Below are positions 12,183-18,996 of a stretch of DNA of 23,651 bases, in pieces; position 1 is the first letter of the stretch; each line of letters starts with the position of its first letter. Position numbers and translations under genes: made by a program. The stretch is from a virus, in the IMG/VR virus record IMGVR_UViG_3300017971_000767, positions 1 through 23,651 of that record. One strand, given 5' to 3'. Under the pieces are notes generated by a model, which saw only the letters and a list, made by a program, of their open reading frames with translations, did not search any database and had not been told where the DNA came from.

Positions 12183-13433
12183 ATGCAAACAGAAAAGAGT
12201 TTAACCATTAAAAACCTAGTGCCGGGGTTAACGGAGCGCGGCAAGATCAAGATCGGGGAAAAAGGCGACTGGGTTAAAAGTCGCGGCGGTAAAGATTTTC
12301 AATTACCTAAAAAGCTGGATCACTTTTTAATTACCACAATGGAGCGCGACGCGCGGACCGGGAATTTTTTACAAGACACGGAACTAATGGAAAACCTGGC
12401 CGGCGACGGTCCGCTTACCAGGATCCCGATCCGTTTGCTGTATAATGATATTGAGTTAAATTTTCAAACACGTTATTCATGTTATAGCGGAACTCAATTA
12501 GTTTGCTACGGCGACGGACAGGACGCTTATAGGCTCAATAAGGATCAGGCCCGCGATCGTGTCCCGTGTCCATGCCAGGCCCAGGATCCAAAATACAATG
12601 GGCAATATAAATGCAAGATCAACGGTACGCTCTCTTGTATTATTGACAGCGCCGAGATCGTGGGCGGGGTCTGGAAATTTAGAACAACGTCCTATAATAG
12701 CGTTGTCGGTATTTTGTCCAGTCTTACGTTGATCCGGCGTATATCCGGCGGCTACCTGGCCGGCTTGCCGCTCGACTTGACGATCGCGCCCAAAACTGTA
12801 AACAATCCAATTGACGGCAAGGCTCAAACGGTATGGGTTGTTAATATCGAGTTTAAGGGATCGGTCCAGGCTCTACGCGACGAGGGGTATAGATACGCCC
12901 TTGAAGATAAAAAACACGATCTAAGGATCGCGGACATTGAGGCCGAGGCAAAGCGGCTATTGTCGCCGGACGCGGCCGGGTTTAATGAAATAGCCGAGGA
13001 CGTGAAAACGGAATTTTACCCGCAAGATGAAAAGGGGGATCGTATAGGTGAACCTGGGACCGGCGCGGCGCCGCCTATGGCCCAGCCGGCCGAGGATCCC
13101 GGCCAGGGCCCGGACGGGGCCCAGGACGCGGGCCAGCCGGCCCAGGGCCCGGACAAGGCCCAGGGCGGCGGCAAAACCCAGCCGGCAAAAAAGGGAAAGC
13201 GCGGCCGGCCGTCAAAGACAAAGGACGCGGATCCCGCGCCGCCTATGGCCCAGCCGGACGCCGGCGGGGATCCGGGACCGGCCCAGGGCGCCCAGGACGC
13301 GGGCCAGCCGGCCCAGGGCCCGGACATTACCAATAAGCCGGCCGAGGCCCAGGACGGCGCCCAGGACGCGCCAGGCGGCAAACAGGACACAAGTGGCGGC
13401 CAGCCGGCCGGCGGTAAACTTTCACTATTCTAG
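12183..13433 (+). CDS. Gp3/RDF-like phage protein with a repetitive C-terminal tail
   Basis: 416 residues from the ATG at 12183 (AAAGGTGG SD), rather than a GTG 9 bases upstream. The N-terminal ~270 residues match, from memory, the phage family often labelled 'hydrolase or metal-binding protein' or Gp3-like recombination directionality factor: GKIKIGEKG, KKLDHFLITT, VPCPC with nearby cysteines, and WKFRTTSYNSVVGILSSL. The cysteines (PCPC, YKCK, LSC) suggest a metal site. The tail (about 280-416) is low-complexity Ala/Gly/Pro/Gln/Asp with an internal duplication and an AT-hook-like KRGRPSK. The role is uncertain: in some phages this family reverses integrase direction, but no integrase is seen here and its neighbours are recombination genes. 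Confidence 0.75.
   Translation: MQTEKSLTIKNLVPGLTERGKIKIGEKGDWVKSRGGKDFQLPKKLDHFLITTMERDARTGNFLQDTELMENLAGDGPLTRIPIRLLYNDIELNFQTRYSCYSGTQLVCYGDGQDAYRLNKDQARDRVPCPCQAQDPKYNGQYKCKINGTLSCIIDSAEIVGGVWKFRTTSYNSVVGILSSLTLIRRISGGYLAGLPLDLTIAPKTVNNPIDGKAQTVWVVNIEFKGSVQALRDEGYRYALEDKKHDLRIADIEAEAKRLLSPDAAGFNEIAEDVKTEFYPQDEKGDRIGEPGTGAAPPMAQPAEDPGQGPDGAQDAGQPAQGPDKAQGGGKTQPAKKGKRGRPSKTKDADPAPPMAQPDAGGDPGPAQGAQDAGQPAQGPDITNKPAEAQDGAQDAPGGKQDTSGGQPAGGKLSLF
13068..13326 (+). repeat. In-frame internal duplication in the tail-coding region
   Basis: A 37-bp direct repeat occurs at 13119-13155 and 13290-13326 (171 bases apart) and a 22-bp one at 13068-13089 and 13236-13257 (168 bases apart). Both offsets are multiples of three, so about 56-57 codons were duplicated in frame and then drifted. 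It encodes two copies of APPMAQP...GAQDAGQPAQGPD. Confidence 0.8.
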
Positions 13434-13445
13434 GAGGTCAAACTT

Positions 13446-15101
13446 ATGGACATTACAATTAGGAATTATAGAGGCGTGGCCACGGCCGATATTGCCCACG
13501 AGAAAATAACATTTATTGCCGGCAAAAATCACAATGGAAAAACGAGTATAGCCGAGGCGATCGCCGCCACGTTAACCGGCAAGCTGATCCCTATTGCGGA
13601 CCTGTTAAAGCGGGACATTAAAAAGATCGTCCGCGACGGCGCAAAAGATGGATCATGCAAAATTAACGACGACGGCGCCCTGGCCCTGGCGACCTGGCCG
13701 GACTGTAAGAGCGTTAACGACGGCAAACCGATCAAGAATATTTCTTTATGGGACGCCGGCCTTGAATCGGTTTTAGATCTTAAACCCAAAGATCGCGGCG
13801 ACGCATTGGCAAAATTCATAAAAGCCGATCCCACGATCGAGGACCTGGCTAAAGAGTTAAGGGCCGTTGACCTGGGCCCGGACGTGATCGACAAGTTAAA
13901 AAAGGCCGTCGAGGTTTCGGGCTGGCAAACAATGTATTTAAAAGCAAAAGAGCGCGGCGCCGAGTTAAAAGCGCAATGGGCCTATATCACAAAAGAGCGG
14001 CACGGATCCCAAAAGGCCGAGGGCTGGGCGCCGGCCGCTTATTACCCGGCCCTGGGCGCCCGGACCGTCGAGGACCTGGACGACGAGATCAAGGCCGCTA
14101 AAAAGGACGTTGAGGCCGGGATCGCGGCGGCCGCCGTGGCCGGCGTCGAGATCGATCAGTTAAAGGCCCAGGCCCAGGACGCGCCACGTTACGAGGACGA
14201 GCGTAAAAATGCCGTTAAGGTTTACGACGAGTTAAAGGCCAAAATCGACACGGCCCAGGCTGAATTTAATAAACTTTCGGACGTGCCCAAAGAGCAAGGT
14301 TGCCCGCATTGCGGCGGGATCCTTACGATCGTTAACGGCGAGATCAAGGCTTACGAGGGAATGAATGACGACGAGGTTAACGAGCGGACCGCGCGGCTTG
14401 CCCAGGTCACTAAGGACCTGGCCGAGTATAGGGACCTGTTAAAAGAAACAGGCGAGCAAAAAACGATCGCGGATCAAAATCTTTCCAGGTGCCGGCACGC
14501 GGCCGCGCAATTAAAGGACTATGAGAAAAACGACGAGGCCGGCAAGTGGGATAAAAACCTTGACGAGTGCCGGGCCCGGCTCGAAAAGGCCGAGATCGAC
14601 CGCGCCGCCCTGGGCGCTTACGAGGCCGCCACGGAATTAAACAACGGGATCAAGGCTAATAAAAAGATCGTGGACGTTCTGGCGCCCGAGGGCTTACGGA
14701 AAACAAAGTTACACGAGGCATTAAGCCCGTTTAACAAATTGCTGGCCGAGTTAGCCGAGGCCGCCGGCTGGGCCCAGGTCCGTATCGATCCCGATTTTAA
14801 TATTTTCCATAACGACCGGCCGATCCTTTTTTGCTCGGCCAGTGAAAAATTTAAAACGCGGGTAATATTCCAGTTAGCGATCGGCAAGCTGGACAATACC
14901 CGGCTCGTATTAATCGACGGCGCCGACATTGTAGTAGGTACGGACCGTAACGGGATTTTCCAGGCTATCCTTGCCGCCGGCGTGCCGGCGATCGTGTTTA
15001 TGTCTATGGGCACGGCCCAGGCGGTCCCGGACCTGTCCGGGATCGGCGGCCGGTCCTATTGGATAGAAAGCGGGGTATTAGATGAAATCAAAAAACAATG
15101 A
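13446..15101 (+). CDS. Rad50/RecF-like ATPase with a zinc hook
   Basis: A 551-residue SMC-like protein. It begins with the typical strand MDITIRNYRGVATADI, then Walker A GKNHNGKTS (26-34). Two coiled-coil arms (about 205-280 and 305-400) flank a zinc hook CPHC (286-289). The second ATPase half contains a degenerate signature (SASEKFKTRVIFQLAIG, 464-480) and Walker B LVLIDGADIV (487-496), where Gly stands in the place of the usual catalytic Glu. It is shorter than SbcC/Rad50 (usually over 800 residues). No Mre11/SbcD partner is visible; the nearest nuclease is the Cas4-like protein at 11209. SD AGGAGG lies 10 bases upstream. Expected to tether or process DNA ends (inference). Confidence 0.88.
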   Translation: MDITIRNYRGVATADIAHEKITFIAGKNHNGKTSIAEAIAATLTGKLIPIADLLKRDIKKIVRDGAKDGSCKINDDGALALATWPDCKSVNDGKPIKNISLWDAGLESVLDLKPKDRGDALAKFIKADPTIEDLAKELRAVDLGPDVIDKLKKAVEVSGWQTMYLKAKERGAELKAQWAYITKERHGSQKAEGWAPAAYYPALGARTVEDLDDEIKAAKKDVEAGIAAAAVAGVEIDQLKAQAQDAPRYEDERKNAVKVYDELKAKIDTAQAEFNKLSDVPKEQGCPHCGGILTIVNGEIKAYEGMNDDEVNERTARLAQVTKDLAEYRDLLKETGEQKTIADQNLSRCRHAAAQLKDYEKNDEAGKWDKNLDECRARLEKAEIDRAALGAYEAATELNNGIKANKKIVDVLAPEGLRKTKLHEALSPFNKLLAELAEAAGWAQVRIDPDFNIFHNDRPILFCSASEKFKTRVIFQLAIGKLDNTRLVLIDGADIVVGTDRNGIFQAILAAGVPAIVFMSMGTAQAVPDLSGIGGRSYWIESGVLDEIKKQ

Positions 15102-15279
15102 GAAACATTTAACGCCGTTTGAATTGTCGGCACGCTGGAAAAACAAGATCACGCCGGACACGCTCGCAAACTGGCGATCCCAGGGTAAGGGCCCGCGCTA
15201 TTTTAAGGCCGGCGCGTCGGTCCTTTACCCGATCGACGAGATCGAAAAATACGAGCGTAAAAACTTAATCAAGGTTTAA
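15082..15279 (+). CDS. AlpA/excisionase-like HTH protein
   Basis: A 65-residue protein with the winged-helix fold of AlpA/Xis-type proteins: LTPFELSARWKN (first helices), ITPDTLANWRSQGKGPRYFK (recognition helix and turn) and VLYPIDEIEKYE (wing and final helix). Such proteins act as excisionases or transcription regulators. It overlaps the ATPase gene by 20 bases and precedes the methyltransferase by 2, so the three are co-translated. Without an integrase in view, a regulator role is as likely as excision. Confidence 0.85.
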   Translation: MKSKNNEKHLTPFELSARWKNKITPDTLANWRSQGKGPRYFKAGASVLYPIDEIEKYERKNLIKV

Positions 15280-15281
15280 TT

Positions 15282-15710
15282 ATGAAAGCATACCACAAAG
15301 CGGACCGCGACGACTGGGCCACGCCGCCGGAAATTTTCGAGGCCCTTAATAAAGAATTTAAGTTTACGCTCGACGTTTGCGCGACGCCGGAAAATGCCAA
15401 GTGTAAAAATTTTATTACGCCGGGCCAGGACGCTTTAACGGTGCCCTGGCGCGGCCGGTGTTTTATGAACCCGCCGTTTTCCCAGGCGGCGGCCTTTGTC
15501 AAAAAAGCCCACGACGAGGCCCGCGCCGGCCGGGCCCTGGTTGTCGCCCTTATGGCCGCCCGGACAGATACCCGGTATTTTCACGACTTTATTTATGGTA
15601 AGACAAAAATTAGGTTTTTAAAGGGCCGGGTCAAATTTGTGGGCGCCAAGTGGGCCGCGCCCTTTCCGTCCATGATCGTGATCTGGAAAAGCGCCGTATT
15701 TGGCCGCTAA
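15282..15710 (+). CDS. Phage DNA N6-adenine methyltransferase
   Basis: A 142-residue protein of the phage 'DNA N-6-adenine-methyltransferase' (Dam-like) family: DDWATPPEIFEALNKEF, then LDVCATPENAKCKNF (the SAM-binding region in this family), CFMNPPFSQ (63-66 NPPF, the catalytic D/N-PP-Y/F motif), and a FLKGRVKF/PSMIVIW C-terminus. The target is probably GATC, but that is inferred only from the family and from the extreme abundance of GATC here. Modification could protect the phage from host restriction. SD AAGG is weak; it is coupled to the AlpA-like gene. Confidence 0.88.
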   Translation: MKAYHKADRDDWATPPEIFEALNKEFKFTLDVCATPENAKCKNFITPGQDALTVPWRGRCFMNPPFSQAAAFVKKAHDEARAGRALVVALMAARTDTRYFHDFIYGKTKIRFLKGRVKFVGAKWAAPFPSMIVIWKSAVFGR

Positions 15711-15800
15711 ATTTGATATGGGCGCCGATCGCGGCGGCCGTCGAATTTGAGGCAATTTTAAAGGCAATGCCGCCGGCGCGTTTTAAGCCGTTTTAAGGAC

Positions 15801-15870
15801 CTGGGCGCCCTGGGCGTACACTCGGCCGTTTTGCTGGCCAGGTGCCCAGGGCGGCGCCCGTGGCGCCCAG
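15801..15870. repeat. Nested GC-rich inverted repeats
   Basis: An outer pair CTGGGCGCC (15801-15809) and GGCGCCCAG (15862-15870) encloses an inner pair CGCCCTGGGC (15806-15815) and GCCCAGGGCG (15844-15853). Together they could fold into one long hairpin in the gap between the methyltransferase and the next gene. There is no T-tract, so a terminator is unlikely. Confidence 0.5.
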
Positions 15871-15899
15871 TAGGCCTATAAAAAAGGGGTGTCTCAACT

Positions 15900-16130
15900 A
15901 TGGCCGGACCGGCTGATCATTACTGCCCGCATGAGCGGCGCGGCCTGTATAAAGGCGATCGGGTTTATTGCTATTGTTCACTTTTGAAACAAGGCCGGAT
16001 CGTTACGGTTTGGGCCGGCCTTACTTATCGGCTTAACATCAAGGCCGCCCAGGCCAGGATCCGGGACGGCCGCCGGACCGGGGCCCTGGGCCCGGACCTG
16101 GCGCGGGCCCATTGCGAGGACCTGGAATAA
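15900..16130 (+). CDS. Hypothetical Cys-containing protein, 76 aa
   Basis: No recognised family. The N-terminal half contains YCPHERRG and VYCYCSLLKQG, suggesting a small metal site; the C-terminal half is basic and helical (NIKAAQARIRDGRRTG). A run of Gs about 11 bases before the ATG is a possible SD. It is the last gene of the rightward operon, and its stop lies over the leftward terminator. Confidence 0.55.
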   Translation: MAGPADHYCPHERRGLYKGDRVYCYCSLLKQGRIVTVWAGLTYRLNIKAAQARIRDGRRTGALGPDLARAHCEDLE

Positions 16131-16156
16131 AAAAGCGGCCCGGAAAACCAGGCCGC
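16129..16156 (-). terminator. Intrinsic terminator of the leftward tail/lysis operon
   Basis: Read leftward, GCGGCCTGG pairs with CCGGGCCGC across a TTTT loop (one U-G pair), followed by TTTTTTATT. On the plus strand the hairpin has no T-tract, so it works only for the leftward transcript. It lies 40 bases after the stop of the holin-like gene. Confidence 0.85.
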
Positions 16157-16195
16157 CGGCAAGGGTCCGCGCAAGGCGGTATTACAAAGCGCGCC

Positions 16196-16387
16196 CTATT
16201 TTGCCTTGTCCTTTGCCCGGCCGATATTCAAGGCCAGGATCTCAATTAACTTGTAAATCAAGGCCATTTTCGCCCGCTTGTCCGGGGTTTTCGTAGCGGC
16301 CGTAATGACACTAGCGCCCGCAATAATACCCGTAACAATTTTAACGACGCCAGGACCATGATCAGTAATCCATTGTAAAATTTCCAT
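16196..16387 (-). CDS. Holin-like small membrane protein
   Basis: A 63-residue protein with one hydrophobic segment (VVKIVTGIIAGASVITAA, about 14-31), a charged turn (TPDKRAK) and a second weakly hydrophobic helix (ALIYKLIEILALNIG) before a basic end. Proteins of this size and layout commonly sit beside phage endolysins and are annotated as putative holins. A strong SD (GGGAGG) is placed about 8 bases before the ATG. It is the last gene of the leftward operon, directly after the endolysin and before its terminator. The holin role rests mainly on context. Confidence 0.6.
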   Translation of the reverse strand: MEILQWITDHGPGVVKIVTGIIAGASVITAATKTPDKRAKMALIYKLIEILALNIGRAKDKAK

Positions 16388-16436
16388 TTTAAAGGCCTCC
16401 CTTTTGGTTTGTTGCCCGGTAAATCTTTAAAACTCA

Positions 16437-16979
16437 TTAAGCCGCGCGTTTGTAGGTTTTGCCGCCGTCAGTAGAAATTAAAAAGGTGTTTTTAATAGCG
16501 CCCACGCGGTATAATAGATCGCTTGTAAAAATTAATTGCCGTGGGTTAGATAGGTGGATCCAGGGGCGCCGGCCGCCGCCACTTTCAAGGATCGCCTGGC
16601 CGATCTTGATCGTGCCGCGCCGGTATAATTTACGGATCTCCTCGTAACATTTATTAATGTCAAAGCGAGGGGTTACAAAATCGACGGCGCCGGCCGAGTA
16701 AATAAAATAAGGCCCGTATTTAATTTTATTTTGTTTTTTAATAGTGGGTATAACCTGGGCCCAAAAATGATCGCTCGTGGCGCTCGGAAAATAACCACGC
16801 TTTTTTAAACTTTTATATTTCTTTAAGGTCCTATAACAATCTGTGATCCTGATCGGGCTGTCAATTGTCCCGCGTATTATGTTTAAGGTCCGTTGTAAAA
16901 ATTCCAATAGATAGGCCTGGACCGGGCGCGGCCGGCGCGGAAAGTTTTTAAATTCCTCGGGTGAAAAATAATTATACAT
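16437..16979 (-). CDS. Endolysin, peptidase M15-like
   Basis: A 180-residue protein resembling M15A D-Ala-D-Ala peptidases used by phages as endolysins: SPEEF near the start, RITDCYRTLKKY, SATSDHFW (His 71), SAGAVDF (Asp 100) and PWIHLS (His 142). These give the His/Asp/His zinc set. In typical members His and Asp are about 7 residues apart; here they are 29 apart, with a lysine-rich insert (PTIKKQNKIKYGPYFIY) between. Its start overlaps the stop of the fibre gene (TAATG) and the holin-like gene follows. It should cut peptidoglycan cross-links at lysis. Confidence 0.8.
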   Translation of the reverse strand: MYNYFSPEEFKNFPRRPRPVQAYLLEFLQRTLNIIRGTIDSPIRITDCYRTLKKYKSLKKRGYFPSATSDHFWAQVIPTIKKQNKIKYGPYFIYSAGAVDFVTPRFDINKCYEEIRKLYRRGTIKIGQAILESGGGRRPWIHLSNPRQLIFTSDLLYRVGAIKNTFLISTDGGKTYKRAA

Positions 16980-17935
16980 TAAATTAACCCGCTTGTTTTG
17001 ATCCTTGCCTCAATATTTGTTATCGGCCCACTGTTATAGGAATTACGGAGATCGATCTTGTCCTGTCTCATAACGAGAAAAGGCACGCCGTTTTTAGCCG
17101 TTGTCCCGTCAAGGTCGCTATCATTTGTTGTATTGTAATTGATATAAAAGCCGCCCAGGTTTACGGGCGTGTCGCTGTTTTGTGCATAGATCCCGTATTG
17201 CGGCGCGAGTATATGGATCCCAGTGGGCGACACTACGCCGGTCTTAGTTAGGCCGCGCCAGTGGGCTTGTCGGATCTGTCCTGGAAAAGTGTATCTAATA
17301 TGCACGTCAATATAAAATTCTTTCCCGTCAAAGGACGATCCAAACTCAAACAGCGACACGTTGCTATTAGCCGCCAGGCTGTTTATTGTGAAAATGCCGC
17401 CGCCCTTAACCTTAATGTCATCCGTTGAATCGGCGCCGGTGCCCGTTACGGTTTTGTGTAAGCCCAGGGAATTAACGATCAGCGCGGCCGCAATGTCCAG
17501 ATCGCCCACCATGATCCCGCCGGTCCTGGTTATTACGGAAAATGCAAGCTGTTTTAAATTTGACTCGTCAGGTGATAGGCCGCCCTTTTCGATCAGGTTT
17601 ATTAATTCCTCTTGTATTTGGTTCATATACAGGGAATTTAAAACGGTCCGCGCGATCGTGTCCGCGATCCCGTCCGTGTACATTTTTGATTGACTCGTTA
17701 CGGTTACGCCGCTTTGTGTGCTTTGGGCGTTACGGTTAAGCGTGATCGTGTTTACTGTTTTAGACAGGACGCGGATCCGGCCTATGTCCTCAAAGCCGGC
17801 CGACACTAAAACATAGTCGCCGGGGTTAATGCCGCCAGTGGATCCCAGGCCGGTAATTACTGGGCTGGAAATTGTCGTATTGCCGGTATCTGAATAGCCG
17901 CCAGGTGTCGCGGTCCCGTTATTTACTCTATTCAT
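16979..17935 (-). CDS. Tail fibre-like protein with a shared repeat domain
   Basis: A 318-residue protein. Residues 18-81 form a beta-rich domain (TISSPVITGL...NPGDYVLVSAGF...RVLSKTVNTITLNRNAQ) nearly duplicated twice in the upstream neighbour. The rest has features of a fibre or its receptor-binding end: a short helical linker (NQIQEELINLIEKGG) and a beta C-terminus with DVHIRYTFPGQIRQAHW. Position after the gp48-like gene matches where Mu-like phages carry their fibre. SD AGAGGT lies before the ATG. Probably attaches to the baseplate and contacts the host surface (inference). Confidence 0.75.
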   Translation of the reverse strand: MNRVNNGTATPGGYSDTGNTTISSPVITGLGSTGGINPGDYVLVSAGFEDIGRIRVLSKTVNTITLNRNAQSTQSGVTVTSQSKMYTDGIADTIARTVLNSLYMNQIQEELINLIEKGGLSPDESNLKQLAFSVITRTGGIMVGDLDIAAALIVNSLGLHKTVTGTGADSTDDIKVKGGGIFTINSLAANSNVSLFEFGSSFDGKEFYIDVHIRYTFPGQIRQAHWRGLTKTGVVSPTGIHILAPQYGIYAQNSDTPVNLGGFYINYNTTNDSDLDGTTAKNGVPFLVMRQDKIDLRNSYNSGPITNIEARIKTSGLI

Positions 17936-17949
17936 TTTTTAACCTCTCT

Positions 17950-18987
17950 TTAAATAGTTTGATATAAAAAAGTAATATGTGACTGTTTAAGGCGGCCCAG
18001 GACGCACTTGATCAAGGTGTCATTGTCGGCCGGCGGGGATCCCAGGGAAAATTTTATTTTTACCGCGTACCTATAAACGTCGCCCAGGCCGTCGCCCATG
18101 CCAAAAGGTTGACCTCTAAAGATCCGTATTGTCTCGCCCGTGCTGTTTGCCGTGGCGTTACGGTCCACGGTGATCGTGTTTGGGCTTTCCGTTTTAGATA
18201 AAACTTTTACCTCTTTAATATTGGATCCTGTAAAGCCGGTATCTATACTTAAATAGTCGCCCACTAGGATATTTGAAACGGTGCTTACATTGGTAATTGT
18301 TGGACTCGTGATCGTAATGTCGCCGGTTATATCGGCCGCCTGTTTTTCCGGGCCAATTAAAAAGGCGTCGTAATACTCAAAGCCCACAAGCGTATAGCCC
18401 AGCCAGGTAATAACGGCGGTAAAAAAACGCTCGCTAACCTCGGCCGTGTTAAAATATGCTGTCAGGCTGGCGCCGGCCGCCGTGTGTGTTGCGTTTTGCT
18501 CTAGGGTGATCGTGCTGGCGGTTTTATCCGTTACCAAATAACGGCCATTGCCTTTATAGCCCGCCGAGGGCGCCACGGCGTCGCCTACCTGGATCCCGGA
18601 CGTGTCCGCGATCCCGGTGATCACATTGGATCCGGCCGTAACGTTGCCCGTGCCGGTCCAGCCCGTCGCCAGGCCGCCCGGAAATATCAGGCGGGCCCGG
18701 ACCTGGGCCCGGCGGTCCGTTAATGTCGCGGGTATATTAAAACACTGATCCGGGAATCCGGCGTCTTTTTCCCAGTCGCCTATTAACAGATCCGCGCCCT
18801 CGGGCGTGCTTTCACAATTGAGATCGCTAATTTGGGTATCGATCCGCAATAACTCGACGGCAAAGGCGCTTAAAAGGGCGTACATTGCATTATAAGTAAT
18901 ACGCGGGAAAGCGGGCCCTTGCGGCAAAAGTTTTTGTAAAAACTTTGTATAGTCGCCCTCGTTATATTTTGGATCGCATATATTCAT
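17950..18987 (-). CDS. Baseplate protein, Mu gp48/YmfQ-like, with two inserted domains
   Basis: A 345-residue protein. The DUF2313/YmfQ frame is clear: YTKFLQKLLPQGPAFPR (13-29), ELLRIDTQISDL, ADLLIGDWEKDAGFPDQC (65-82), TLTDRRAQVRARL (88-100) and a final KCVLGRLKQSHITFLYQ. It is interrupted twice, at 115-178 and 222-290, by copies of the roughly 65-residue domain seen in the fibre protein. Removing both leaves about 210 residues, the usual family size. This is a baseplate/tail component that in Mu lies between gp47 and the fibre. The start lacks a clear SD. Confidence 0.88.
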   Translation of the reverse strand: MNICDPKYNEGDYTKFLQKLLPQGPAFPRITYNAMYALLSAFAVELLRIDTQISDLNCESTPEGADLLIGDWEKDAGFPDQCFNIPATLTDRRAQVRARLIFPGGLATGWTGTGNVTAGSNVITGIADTSGIQVGDAVAPSAGYKGNGRYLVTDKTASTITLEQNATHTAAGASLTAYFNTAEVSERFFTAVITWLGYTLVGFEYYDAFLIGPEKQAADITGDITITSPTITNVSTVSNILVGDYLSIDTGFTGSNIKEVKVLSKTESPNTITVDRNATANSTGETIRIFRGQPFGMGDGLGDVYRYAVKIKFSLGSPPADNDTLIKCVLGRLKQSHITFLYQTI

Positions 18988-18996
18988 AATATTTTT

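Noticed and set aside
13048-13509. Rightward frame of 153 codons over the tail of the RDF-like gene
   Set aside because: Arg/Pro-rich repeat shadow of the GC-rich low-complexity region.
15713-15796. 27-codon TTG frame after the methyltransferase
   Set aside because: Ends sensibly (ILKAMPPARFKPF) but is too short, has no SD and only a rare start codon; not enough to call a gene.
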